Shown here piece by piece: positions 23,124-35,556 of a stretch of 64,000 nucleotides of DNA. Under the pieces are notes generated by a model. The model made no database searches. It was not told the DNA's origin and saw nothing but the letters and a program-made list of their open reading frames with translations. The position numbers and the translations under genes are program-made. How positions within the stretch are numbered: position 1 is the first letter of the stretch; each line of letters begins with the position of its first letter. Location of the stretch: NCBI RefSeq assembly GCF_000189635.1, contig NW_002476212.1, forward strand, positions 1-64,000. The letters run 5' to 3'. This DNA is from Tetrahymena thermophila SB210 (taxonomy: Eukaryota > Ciliophora > Oligohymenophorea > Hymenostomatida > Tetrahymenidae).

Positions 23124-25389
23124 TCACCATTAAAATGGTACTTTTTCCTTTAAATATTTAATACCATACTCATTGGATTTATCTTTTCTCTCTTCTTTTC
23201 TCATAGCCTCAGTATTGCTTACTTCGTCATCAGAGGAATCATCAATGTCATCAAACAGACCAAGCCATCTATTCTAGTTTATCCATAAATCTTTAATAGA
23301 ATCTAGTCTAGGTATAACAGTAGCTCCAATCCAACTCAAATATGAAGGATACATTTCTTTTTTAGACAATGAATCAATGACTTCTACACGTTCTATATTG
23401 TAATCATACTGGGATATTTTTTCTATTAATCTATCTTCTAATTCTTCCACCATTTTAGAAGTCTAACTAGTTCCTCCTTTTTTTTGTTAAAATAAAATTA
23501 TTATAATTTCATTTGTTAAATTTAAAAAAATAATTTTTTATTTGTAAAATTTCTTAATTAATAATATTAAATAAATAAACAAACAAACAAATTAAGAAAT
23601 CTTCTTAAAACAAACTTAATAATAATGAATTTAATAAATTTTAATATACAGTAAGAATATTTATCTATGAAATTAATTTTAGTTTTACCTATGATAAGAA
23701 TGTGATTAGCTAATTTTTTTCTTAATTCGGGATCTTTCACGTTAGCAATAGATTGAGAAATAATGTCTTCTAAATTAACCATAGTGTAAGGGTTTAGCAA
23801 TTCGTCTTCAGTAAGCTTATAGGTTTGTTGTTGCTATAATTCTTGCTTCTTTTGCTCTTCAATTTATTCTGGATTTTAATTTTGCTATTAATTTAAATTA
23901 GGATTTTAAGCCAATAATTCTTTCTTCAGCTCATCTTTTTTTCTCTGTTCTATGATATGGGCTCCTGCTAAGTAAGGGTTAATCAGATTTTTTTATTGTC
24001 CCCAAACAATACCAGCTATTTATTTTTGATTTATTTTTAAAACATAATTTTACAAAAAAATGAATAAAATGCAAATAATTGTTTACCTGTCACTTCTTCC
24101 AAATTATCTTCAGGGTCTTCATTGTACTCAAATCTTTTTGAGCGATAGTCATAGAATTCAAAATCTATGTCTTTATAGCTGTTTGAAGTGTTTTTAGTTA
24201 GTGCATTTAAAACATCAGCATGGAAAATAATAGTGGGTGCTATATATAAAGCCTCATTGTGCTAAACTGTAAAAAGCTCTTCAATTCCATTACGTACACA
24301 ATGCATTTCAAAAACTCTACTGGAAAGATCTTCAGCTTATTCAAAACTGGCATGTTTTTCTTTTAATTTTTCAATTTAATGCATATCACCATAATTTCTG
24401 CATTCGACTCTGTAGTTAGTCTTTTATTTAAATGCTATGCAGCCTCTCTTATTTAGCATTCTCATTAAAGAAACATCAATATCGTCTCCACCATAATTTT
24501 TTCTCATTAAAGTGTTAGGAATTATCAAGCCTTCATCAACACAGCAAACATTAATTTTTTCTGCACCAATATCAACAACACAAGCTTGTCCAATGCAATA
24601 CCCAAAGCATGCTAGAATACTTTCTTAGTGCATGTAAATAGCATTAAAATTTAAAGAAAGCAAAAACATGTTTGCCAATAATTTAATTTGCTACCTTTAA
24701 AAGACATCAGGTATACACAATACTATTTTGTATTAAGGGAATTACTTACGAGTGAGACTAAGCTTGTTAATTAATATGTATTCAATTAAATTTTAAATAT
24801 CGTTGATAGGTCCATGAAAATCTCCGTTGTACTCTCCTACATTCAAATACCCGTGCTTTATAGGTTTACGAATCATAAAATTATCATGTTATTCTACCAT
24901 AAAAACTTCCTCGCCAAACAACATAGTCCTCTTGGTTATATCATTTTCAGCATTTTCTTCAATTTCCATCTTATTTTGAAATTCAAGTGTTTTTAAACTG
25001 ATTTCAACTCTTTATTTGAGCTTTTAAGCTGCAACGCTGTTTTATCCACCTTTAGGTCCTTTTGTTTAAGTTCCAATTTTTTTTTATCCTTTTAATAGCT
25101 ATTCCAATTTATTAACTTCTTTATCAAATGCATCGTAAGTTCTAAAGCTTTCATGAGTGAAAGAAGATTCATTATTCTTTGTTTTGTAAGCAATTAATGT
25201 ACGAATTTTATTAGGATTTTCTTAGCTTGCAAACCCATATTTAATGTTATGAGAGCCAATTTGGAAAACTAGTACATCATTACCTTTTTCAATTAACTTT
25301 TCAATATGTTCAGTACGTTATTGCAAATTTCTAATAGTATTTTAAACAGATTCCTTTGTCTAATCAGATATTCTTTGCTAAGTATTCAT
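23124..25389 (-). CDS. ARP8: Actin-related protein ARP8 (INO80 complex)
   Basis: About 660 codons, with at least two introns (near 23486-23695 and 24015-24086). The N-terminal part has the actin phosphate-binding strand FQIGSHNIKYGFA. A long Gln/Lys-rich insertion follows. The central actin fold shows KIVLCIPDVF, the second phosphate loop ACVVDIGAEKINVCCVDEG, YGGDDIDVSLMRML and MHCVRNGIEELF. A further insertion ends with LVNL-type helices (DIISQSIANV), then IIGGTSQTSKM at the splice joining the third glycine strand, and the C-terminus DLWINQNRWLGLFDD. The order and large insertions match ARP8, a nuclear subunit of the INO80 chromatin remodeller that helps bind linker DNA and nucleosomes. Start ATG at 25387-25389 gives MNTQQRISDQTKE. 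ARP8 rather than ARP5 is inferred from the HNIKYG strand and the late RW-D motif. Confidence 0.85.
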
Positions 25390-25839
25390 TTTTAATCTCT
25401 TTTTTTTAAATAAATCACTTGATTTTATAAATTTATTTTATTTTTTTTAAACTCCTCAAACAAATTTTTAATTGAAAAAATTATTAGATTTAAAAATTTA
25501 TGAAAATAGATATTTAATTAGTTAATATTTATTAGACAAAAAGTGTAAAAATTTTATGCTTTTTTATCAAAGATACTAACTAGTTATGTATTTATTTATT
25601 TATATATTTATTTAATAATCAATCAATATTCTTATTCATAAAATTTACCGCTAAAAAATTAAAATTAATATAAAATGCATATAAAGTCTAAACATATGTG
25701 TTTATTTTATTTATTTATTTAATTATTTCTTTTAGGTTTTTAAAGAGAAAACATTAAATTTAATCAATACTAAAATAAATATTAAAATTCTTAAAAATTA
25801 AAAAATATTTTATATTAGTTTTTCAATTTTAAAGAAAAC
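25390..25839. other. Intergenic spacer
   Basis: About 450 bases between two minus-strand genes, with ATTT tetranucleotide runs near 25585-25615 and 25700-25725. It must hold the ARP8 promoter and the 3' UTR of the upstream gene. Confidence 0.5.
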
Positions 25840-27097
25840 TCAAATTAAATCTAAAAGATCTACATTTTTTGCAGGTTGATGAGTAGTATTGGTATTTTGC
25901 TATTGATTATATTAGTAGTTTTATTATGTATTTTAGTTATATTGTTATTACTAATTTTGTTGATACTATTGTTATTGGTATTGCTGCTATTACTGTTACT
26001 AAGGATGGCCTTCAAACGCCCATTATTAAACGTTGTTATTATTGTTATTGTTGTTGAAATTATTATTGTTATTGTTGTTGTTCTAATTATCGAATCCCCA
26101 AAACTATTGATTTCCATTAAAACCCCATTGTTATTGTTATTGTTGCTAATTTTGCTAAGGCTAAGAATTTCCAAAATTTGAAAAATCTGAAAAACCACTT
26201 CCAAAATTCCAGTTATCCCAATTATTTCCTTTATTGTTGTTATTATTACTGTTATTGTTGTTGCTGTTATTATTAAACGCATTTTAGGATTGGCTTTGAT
26301 TACTACTAGATGAATTAGGCATATCAAACATAAAATTTCCTGTACTGATATTAAGATAAATATAAATAATAAATTAATAGATAAAATGAGTTTTACAAAG
26401 ACAATTGCTATTGTTATTTATTTTAGCTTTAGTCAGACTTTGATCCTCCTAAAGAGAAAGATATTTTTTCTCCTTTTTTTAGTGAAAAATCTTCTGAAGG
26501 CTTGACATCAACTTATTAGATACTTTAGTCATCAGTTTTTCTTTCGTAAAAATCGATAATACGAGATCTAAAATCGAATGCAGTATTTCTATCTCTGAAA
26601 CCCAAACCTTTTATCAGTATGAATAAATGAATTGGAATTTATGGAAAATTATATAAATACCCATCCAAGTATAACCGCCGTTAGGATTGTTAAATCTAAT
26701 TGCAAACCCTCTTACGCTATCTTCGCATTTAACAATTGCTTCTTCATAATTTTCTGGAACCTATATTTTATGCAATAATTTTTAGTCTGAATCTGATGGA
26801 CAGTTTGATGGATGACAAAAAAGAGTTAAAATTTTAATTCTTACAATTAATTCAATGTGTAGCTTTCCATCTTTATAGAATCTAATGACCATTCTATCAT
26901 TTGATTCATATAATTTCAAACCACCTTCCCAGATTTATTCTTTCCAATCACCAAAGTAGCTAATATAATATAATTTTTAGAATAAATTATTATTCGCTTT
27001 CGATATTTATGAAAATATACTATCCTTTTGAATTAGAAGTTGGAGGAAGCTTAAAAAGACTTAATCTATCGGGGATGTCTAACCTAAGAATATCCAT
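25840..27097 (-). CDS. NECAP-like endocytic adaptor with N/Q-rich tail and clathrin-box-like end
   Basis: About 330 codons, several introns. After MDILRLDIPDRLSLFKLPP comes the NECAP PHear fold: SKGYYFGDWKEQIWEG (joined by a splice), VPENYEEAIVKCEDSVRGFA, a spliced WMGLGFRDRNTAFDFRSRI, and KPSEDFSLKKGEKISFSLGG. This matches the conserved GFxDRxxAFDF and LxxGxxIxI elements of NECAP1/2, which act with AP-2 in clathrin-coated vesicle formation. The C-terminal half is almost all Asn and Gln (Gln codons mix CAA, TAA and TAG), broken by aromatic motifs such as FGSGFSDFSNFG and WGFDN that resemble adaptin-ear ligands, and it ends NVDLLDLI. The LLDLI end looks like a clathrin box (inference). The last intron before the tail is not placed exactly. 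Confidence 0.85.
25880..26300. repeat. Trinucleotide-rich low-complexity tract (AAT/CAA) in coding DNA
   Basis: On the coding (minus) strand this is a mixture of AAT, AAC, CAA, TAA and TAG codons, giving alternating Asn and Gln blocks of the NECAP-like tail. On the plus strand it appears as a spurious leucine-, valine- and isoleucine-rich frame, which is the antisense shadow. Confidence 0.85.
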
Positions 27098-28058
27098 TTC
27101 TAAACTGCTATTTTTTTTTCTTTTAGTAAATTATTAAGTATTTTTTTAGTTTAATTTATTTAAATAAAATTCTGATGATTTTATGATAATAATAATAATT
27201 TTTCATTCTCTAATATCACACAAAACGATAAGAAAATAAAAATAGTCAGTCTAGTGATATGTTAATTCTTATGAAAATATATATTTTGAAGGAAAAAAAA
27301 TAGTTGCGAATAAGTTCAATAATATTTTAATAATAATACGATAGATAATTCATAAGTTAAATACAAAAAACAATAATGATAACTTACATAAAATTAAATT
27401 AACAAAAATATTTTATGGTTTATTAATAAAACAATCTATTAACAGCTTTTTTCTAAAAAGTACTTAAATATTTTTTTAATAATTAACTATTTTTTAAATT
27501 TCAAAATAGACTTATTTAAATTTTGCTTGATTCTCAAAATATTTTGTTAAACAGCTACAGATTAATCTTAGTTCTATTCAATCTCCACTCAGTCCACTAA
27601 AAGAAAATGATCTTTGCAATATTAAAAATTTTAAAGAAGGTGGGTGATATGCTTAATTGATTAAATTTAGATTATTTATAAGTCTGTAAATTTTACAAAT
27701 AACATCTCTATAGTTTATAAAGCGATGCTTTTGAAAAAAATATAAGCAAAAAATATATTTTTTGTTCATGAATAAGCATTCAATAGTTTTTAAATATTAG
27801 TATATTTCTTATTATCTTATCCTCAGAAAATAATAATAATAATATAATAACAATAATAACTAAGATTAATTAGTAAAGTTGATTGAAATCAGCCAAGTAA
27901 TATTCAGTAACAACTAGGAAAATAAACTAGCAAAGGACATTAAATAATTTAAAAGATATTATATAAATACTTGATATAGGATTTAAAATAAGCTAATATT
28001 TAATAGAAATACTAAATACAAGGAAATATCATCAATTAAAATACAAATTGAATTTAAA
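27098..28058. other. Divergent promoter region
   Basis: About 960 AT-rich bases between the divergent NECAP-like and kelch-BTB genes. A run of AATAAT units lies near 27829-27857. Both promoters should lie here; no motif can be assigned from sequence alone. Confidence 0.5.
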
Positions 28059-30348
28059 ATGGATCATTTATAGAGTTCTTTTGATTAAACTGAATAGTCT
28101 ATCTATAAAAACATTTATCAGTAAGAGTAGAATAGGAAAACAAATGTAAAAATGCTCACAACTTTTGAAACTGAATGTCCAAGTATTAAAAATCACTCTG
28201 CTATTTATTACAAAGAAAGAATATACATTTTTGGAGGTTATAATGGATAGAAAAATTTAAATAAATTGCATATCTTAAATCTTCGCACAAATGTTTGGGA
28301 ATAACCAAGATTTGCAAATGACTCTAATGAATTGCCATAAGGAAGAAATGGGCACACATCAGTAGTAGTTAACAATAAAATGTATGTCATAGGTGGTTGG
28401 ATAGGACAGGTATTTGATTAGTTTGATATTTGAGTTTTTTTAAATATAAAAACTATTTCTACTTTTAAAAAATTTGAATATTTATTTTAGAATATTTTTA
28501 CTGTAAATATCAACCATCAACTAATTTATGGCTTATAAAAAGGGATAACATGCAAGTAATCAGCTTTATATTCTAGATTTAGATCTTTTAAAATGGACAA
28601 AAATGGAAACTTCAGGATAAGAGCCAGGTAAATTAAATATTTTTGGCTTACTTTAAATAAAAATCGTAAGTTTTTTAACATATAAAGAATAAATAAATAA
28701 ATAAATACACAAATGATTAAATAGAAAAAAGTTCTTTAAATAACTGAAATACTTTAATACAAATTGGTTTTTAAGTTAATAAAAACTAAAAGCCCATCTG
28801 AAATATAATTATTAACAAAACAATATTTATCTTTAAAATCTAATTTGAATTAATCAAAAGAGAATTAATTATTTGTTTTATATTAATTTTTTAAATATTA
28901 TTTTTATAGAATATGCAAAAATAAATAATTCTTAGCTGAGTTTAAATAAATATTTTATTAAAATAAGGTCCTTGCAATATGCACACTGCAGAGCACTGGG
29001 AAAATAAAATCTTTGTCTATAGAGGAGGCGATGGAAAATAGTATTTTAGTGATTTGCATTCGTTAGATATTATTACTTTTAAGTGGGAAAAAGTTGAAGC
29101 TAAAGGTAATGCTCCTCCTCCTCGAGCTAATCATGCATCATGTTTGATAGGGGATTTTATTTACATTTTTGGAGGGTGGGATGGATAAAAAAGATTAAAT
29201 GATCTTTACAAAATGAATTTAAGAAAGCTTGAGTGGACTTAGATTGAAAGGAGTGAATGGATATAGGCTCCACCAGCAAGAGCAGGTATGAAAATGATAA
29301 GTGTTGAAGAAATTATTTATATGTTTGGTGGTAGTGGACCTAGTTCAACATGTTTTAATGATTTATGGCTTTTTGATCCTAAGTGCAATCAATGGCAACA
29401 GTGTAGAGTTACTCTTAATGAAAGTGATGATTCCCATAACTCATTTGAAGGAAATGACTAATCTGGAGACAGCATAAATAACAAATAGTTTTTATAAAAT
29501 ATTTAGAAAAGCAACTAAAATGGTTTAATGTCTTCAAATTTGAATGTCAACAATTTAGAATTAATAAAAAATAAAAACAATTTAATGAATAACAACGGTA
29601 ATGGATAAACTATTGAGAGTTATTTAAATCCTAGGAGTGGACATTCGATGACTCTTTATAAAAATTTGCTCTACATTATTGGTGGCAGTTGGGGTCCCAA
29701 TTATTACAAAAATTATATAGCTTTAGATATTGATCCAAAGCCAGAACTCACAATTAAGTATGATGATTAAAATACAAGCAGTGGATGTGGTTTCTTTTAA
29801 AATCTTAAACAATTCTACAATAATCCACAATTTTCAGATGTCTAATTTTCATTCCAAGGTATATTTTAAAGTTTTATTAATTTTTATAAAAGTTAGAATG
29901 ATTTATCTATTCATTTTTAATAGGAGAAATATTATATGCTCATAAAGTAATATTGAGCTTGATGGGTGAGAGTTTCAATACTATGTTTACTCTAGGGATG
30001 AAAGAAACCCATAAAAATGTGATCGAAATAAAAAATATAGAAATGCAAATATTTAAAATAATAGTGAAGTCTTTATATTATAATAATTTAGAGCTTGAAG
30101 AACAGCAAAACGGAGACTTATCCTTGCTCTTTGAAGTATTGAGGGTTTGTGATTAATTTTTAATAGAAAAAATGATAATAATAGTTTAACAAAAGATAAA
30201 GGAGCTTATAACTAATGAAAATATTGAAGAAGTACTACAGATGTCTCTATAATATAACGCTTCCTACCTAATAAAATATTGTCTCTGGTTGCAAAGAAGA
30301 AATAAATATTAAGAGAGTCTGTAACAAATTGATAACCAAACTATATGA
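28059..30348 (+). CDS. Kelch-repeat protein with C-terminal BTB domain
   Basis: About 585 codons over four exons. Six kelch blades are visible: IYIFGGYNG with NVWEQP, MYVIGGW, an intron-spanning LYILDLDLLKWTK, IFVYRGGDG with FKWEKVEAKG, IYIFGGWDG with LEWTQIE, IYMFGGSGP with NQWQQ, and LLYIIGGSWG. This fits a six-bladed propeller. After the last blade, FSDVQFSFQ is spliced to GEILYAHKVILSLMGESF, the start of a BTB/POZ fold that continues to IIVQQKIKELI. BTB proteins of this type often act as dimeric adaptors for CUL3 ubiquitin ligases, with the kelch propeller binding substrate (family knowledge). Here the order is kelch then BTB, the reverse of KLHL proteins and closer to LZTR1-type architecture. 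A spacer of Asn/Ser-rich sequence lies between blades 5 and 6. Confidence 0.88.
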
Positions 30349-31677
30349 GTTGATAATAACAAAAAATAATCATAAACACTTTTACTTTACTAAAACATAT
30401 TAAGCAAATAAATAAATAAGTCATCTTCAAATTAACAAATTCTCTTTCAAAATTATAAAATACTTTAAAAAAACAATTAAATTAGTTTTAAAAAATAATA
30501 ATAAATTTTACTAACTGCTACTTAATATAAATACAAAATCAAATGAAGCGTTTATACTAATCATTTAAATAAGTATCTCTAAATAAAATCAAAGAAAATA
30601 ATAACCTACCTACTCAAATAATTTTAATCAATTCTTGCATACATTTTTGATTTATGTCTTGTTGAATGTTAATAAATATTAATAAAAGCTTGAGAATTTA
30701 TAAAATTAACATTAGTATTTTTTTGCTTTAAATATTTATTTTTTATTGTTTAATTTATTTATTTAGCTTATAAATGTAGTTGTACTTAAATGACTTAATA
30801 TATTAGTTTTAAATAAATCAAACTACTCTCAAATAATAGATCAATCAGGTTTTGATACCTTTGTAAAATTTTCTTTTATTGATGTTAATTTATTTAACAA
30901 TTTTAAAAATATTTTTAATTGATTAAAAAAAATTATAAAAAAAAATATTAATTACAAAAAAAAATATATATTTTGCAAAGTTTTTACATTCCATATTTGT
31001 TATAAATAAATAAATACAATATTTTTAATTGATTTTAGCATAAATAATTGATTTATTTGTTTATTTCTTTCTATTAGAAGTTAAAACAATTTAAAAATAC
31101 TTTTAAATTTATGAGAATTATTTCAAAATAAATTGAAATTATTATTTGTTTGTTTGATAATTATAAAGCAGGTAATTCATTCATTTATTTATTAGGATTG
31201 GATATCTCTTTTATATTTCTTTTGATTATATTATTTTAATTATCATTTAAAATTTGATATTTATTATTAAAATAAAATAATATTTTTTCTTTGAAAATAA
31301 ATCTCAGATTTTGGTTTGATGGCTCTTTTACTTAAAGAATTATGAGAAAAAACACATGTTTACTATTTTTAGATATGGATGCTATTAAAAATGATATTTT
31401 ATAGAAAAAATATTTTTTTTGCAAACAAAATCTAACAGAAAATAAAATTTTTAGAGTAGAAGATGATTTTAGTTTATCTATTTTATTGGAAGAAAGAAAA
31501 TTCCATATCTTTCTTTTTAAATAAGTGTTATTAATTAATTTATTACGAATATATTCTTTAAAAAAAGATTCAAGACAAGTAATTAATTAGTTAATTATTT
31601 AATTTATTGCTTTACTTCTATTCACTTCAAATATAGCAAATTTTCATAATTTTTACTTTTAAGCCAATTTGAAATAA
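30349..31677. other. Intergenic region, possible upstream exon
   Basis: About 1.3 kb of AT-rich DNA. From 31342 an ATG opens a frame (MRKNTCLLFLDMD...) that stays open for about 80 codons to a GTAATT donor-like site. It could be an upstream exon of the stomatin-like gene, but the junction I tried does not keep a convincing frame, so it is left unassigned. Confidence 0.4.
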
Positions 31678-32681
31678 ATGGGAAACACATAAAAAACATT
31701 TATAGTTTTTGTTCCTTAACAAAGCTCATATGTCGTAGAATTTTTAGGAAAGTACAGCAAAGTTTTGATGCCTGGTTTTAATTTTTTGATTCCATTTTTA
31801 GAAAAAGTTGCTTATCAGCATACATTAAAAGAACAATCGTTTTAAATTAGTGCTTAAAATGCTGTTACAAGAGATAATGTTATAATTAATGTTGACGGAG
31901 TTTTATATTTGAAGGTATTTATTTATTTTTAATCGACTATTAGAACAATTATTTAATAGTTTTTACTTTTTTTTTAAATTTTGGATTGAAATGATTTTTA
32001 TTTTAAAGCAAACATTTTAATATATAATTAACTATTCAAATTACATTTTTTTAGGTTCAAGATCCAGTCAAATGCTCTTATGGAGCTAGAGATCCTCTTG
32101 GATATGCCAATATTTTAGCTTAAAGTACTACAAGAAGTGAGATCGGTAATTTGACTTTAGATCAAACATTTGAAGAGCGTGGATAAATTAACTAGAGAAT
32201 TCTTGAATAAATACAATCTGCTATTGAAGTTTGGGGAGTTAATTGCTTGCGTTATGAAATCAAGGATATTAAAATTTCAGAATCAATCAAGAAAGTTATG
32301 AATTTAGAAGCTGAATCTGAAAGAAAAAAGCGTGCAGAGATTTTAATTTCTGAAGGTCAAAAAACTTCTGATATTAATATGGCTGAAGCAGATAGAAGAT
32401 CTAAAATTCTACGTGCCTAAGGTAAGAGCTAGGAGATATTATTGAAAGCAGAAGCTATAGTCTAAAGAATAAATCAATTAAACGAAGCTATTTCTAATGA
32501 ATAAGGTTAAAAGGCTGCCCAATTTAATTTGGCATAGTAATATATTGACACAATAAAAAGTATGGGAGGATAAGATAAAAACATTGTTATCAATTATAAT
32601 ATTTCTAATCCTGAAGAAGTTGTAAAAAAATCCTTAGAATTATTAGGTAAAGAAGACACTGAAAACAGTAAATCTAATTGA
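31678..32681 (+). CDS. Stomatin-like protein (SLP2-type, SPFH domain)
   Basis: Exons 31678-31914 and 32055-32681 join in phase 0 to 288 codons (287 aa). The SPFH domain begins almost at once with FVPQQSSYVVEFLGKYSKVL and PGFNFLIPFLEKVAY, continues through AVTRDNVIINVDGVLYLKV, DPVKCSYGARDP and the hallmark AQSTTRSEIGNLTLDQTFEE, then WGVNCLRYEIKDIKI. A helical, Glu/Ala/Gln-rich segment (AESERKKRAEILISEGQ) follows. These match stomatin-like protein 2, a scaffold of mitochondrial inner-membrane microdomains that binds cardiolipin and prohibitins. The chosen ATG leaves only nine residues before the domain and no mitochondrial presequence, so the true N-terminus may lie in an upstream exon. Confidence 0.9.
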
Positions 32682-35556
32682 ATAAAATTTATTTTTATTG
32701 CGTTATTTGATTGTAGTTTTCTTTGTTGTCGATGTAAACTTTAATCATTAATAAAAATACATATTCTATTATAAAAAAATAATCCTTTATTAATAAAATA
32801 AAACAATTAGCATTATCATAAATTAGTTAAACAAACATATTTTTTCATAAAATCATAAATATCTTAGAATTCATAATTAATTTAAAATTTGAATCAATCA
32901 TTATAATAAAACCGAATAGCATTATTTTTAGCTCAGTAATGTTATCCAATATATTTTGCAAATCTAGAAAAGTTGCTTTTTGTATTTTTTTAATTTTACT
33001 TGATGTTGAACTCAAATAAAGCTCCTAATAGAACCATTTATTAGAAAGATTTTTATGATTATGATTAAATAAATTATAAATGTTAAAATAAATAAATAAA
33101 AAAACCAATTAAGTTTCTCATAATTCAATGTATTTTAAAAACTTTAAAAATTATTAAAATTTATTTTATATTTAATTATCTGTGTTATTTATAAAATAAA
33201 ACGAATACCTAAATTTGTTTTTAATTTTAAAATTTTAAAGCTCATCAATTTATTTATTAAAAAAAAATAATTATGATTGAACAAATTTTTACTTTTTTTA
33301 TTAAAGCTGAAAATAATTTAAACAAAATATTAGTAATATTTTTTTATCTAAAAATAAAATAATTCTATAAAAAAATTTAAAAAAATAGGAAAAAAGAGAG
33401 TGAACTAATGATAGATTTATTTTACTTTAGCAGTTCTTTGATATCATAAAAATTATATTCTTATTGTACTTAAATTTTCATAAACATCTCCATTGTTTTT
33501 TTAAAGAAAGAACAAATATATTAATAAACATAGAATCCATATATTAATAATTAATAGATTTTTTTATTTATTTTGTATCTATCTTTAAAAAATTATACAG
33601 AAATATTGACAGATTAATTTTAATAAAATTGAATTAAGATATCATAAGTTTTATTACCTATTATCATTCGACTATTTCATTCAAAAAATTTTATTATTAA
33701 TAACTTAAATTTTTAAAACTTTAGGATATTTTTTATTTTAAATATTTAATATAAAAGTACTATTTTTTAACATTTCATTTTGGCCTTATTTTTATGATAG
33801 TTCTTTACTGTAAAGAGGTAAATATATTATTATTTTAAATATTATTGATAAATTTTTAATAATTTTTTATATATTTTATAAATTATTTTTAATTTAACTC
33901 ATAATTTAATCAAAATAAACAATTTTGATAGAGAAAAATACTTTCTTGTTAATTTTTATAAAAATATTTTCTTAAATATTTCTTTTTAAAAGGTATTAAA
34001 TAAATTAAATCAATAAATAAACAAAAGATTTACTTGATTGACTAAAAAAAGAATATAATTAATTCTTAAAACATGAATTATGTATATTTATACAATTTGA
34101 GTTAATAAGTAGGGATAATAGCAGATTAATTTTTTATCCATAAAAAAATTTATTAAATTAATCAAAATTAACAATTTTTTAAGAATTTTGAACTAATAAA
34201 AAATGATTTGTCACAATTTTTTGTTTATTTAGATAATCATTAACTAAAAGATTGATTTTATACTAAACAATTCAAATTTTTATTGTGATGTCTTTATTCA
34301 ATTTAATATTTCTTAAAATAATTTTCTAATATATTTTTAAATATTTTAGCTATCAATCTTATTTTAATTTTATCTATGTATCGATATAATGATGAAAAAA
34401 AACTTATTTTATGGTAAGAAACATTATACTGAAATTTCTCTTGCTATTCTAGTCCTAATTCTCCTCTAAAAATGAAAAAGTTTTACTTAATTCTAATGTG
34501 AAAATTACAAGCTCTTTTTAAAATTTAAACTCTTTCATTTTATTAGTTTTTTATTCTAATTTTATGGTAAAATTTGTATTTATTTTGTAAACCAAAGAAG
34601 TAAAGAAATTATATCTATAAATAGAAGTAATGTATTTATATTTAACATGTAATAAATAAAATGAATTTTTGTTTTTTTAAAATGAAACATACAATATTTT
34701 TTATTATTATCTTATCTTTATAAATACTAGTATTTTAGAGCATAAAAATATCACCAGTGATTGCTTGCTTTATTAAATTCAATATATTTAAAAACTTTAA
34801 ATTTAATTATAGACTGAATTTATCTATCCCTTTGGAATATATCTAGCTTCTTTTCTAAAATTGTTCAGTTTCTTCTCTCAATTAAAAAAAGCTAAAATTT
34901 TCAATCACGTTTAAAAACTCTCAAATTGAAAAATAAGGTTTACCAAAAAATAATTTTTGACTTTCGTATTTTTTTTTTAAGTTTATTTGTGAGAAGATTT
35001 TTACAAGAAACAATAAATTCATTAGTTATTTTTTTTAAAGCGCTCATACATATTATGTAAAAAATAATTAGATTAATTTACCTTAAAAATATAACTATGT
35101 TAGTAATGTTTTGCCAAAAAAAAGAAATGTAGATAGAATAATAAACTACACTAAAAATATTAATTTTAATAATTAAATTTTGATTAGCACAAAAAATAGA
35201 AAAATTTAAAATTAGTTTAAATAAATAGAAAAAGTACTTGATTATATTGAATATTGAATAAACAATTAGCACGTTCTATTAGTATTAGTAATCATTCATT
35301 ATTAATCATTATCAATTATTTTTAATTCTTAATTAATATTCATTCATTTAATCATTGATTGCTCATTATTTTGTAATTAATTAAATGTAAAAAAATTAAT
35401 AAAAATCAGCTTTTATTCATATTTTTCTAATTATTAAATACTTAAGAATCGACTAATATTGGACACAAGATAGATAAATAATAATAAAAAATAAAGAAGT
35501 GAAAGAGCTTATTCTTCTATATACGTGAAAACCATTAAAACAGGATATAGCTGAAA
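32682..35556. other. Long gene-free AT-rich region
   Basis: Nearly 2.9 kb with A/T runs, short ATTA-type repeats (for example 35280-35400) and no supported gene. No tRNA-like or other structured RNA motif was recognised on either strand. Confidence 0.5.

Noticed and set aside
25876-26181. Plus-strand frame rich in Leu, Val and Ile
   Set aside because: Exact antisense shadow of the poly-Asn/Gln coding tract of the NECAP-like gene.
25860-26327. Minus-strand frame of 155 codons rich in Ile, Thr and Asn
   Set aside because: Same strand but wrong frame relative to the PHear domain. The in-frame reading gives the Asn/Gln tail and ends at the TGA at 25840.
34430-34500. Weak similarity between this stretch and 51985-52015 (CTAGTCCT...CTCCTC...AAAAATG)
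   Set aside because: Too short and interrupted to call a repeat in sequence of such skewed composition.
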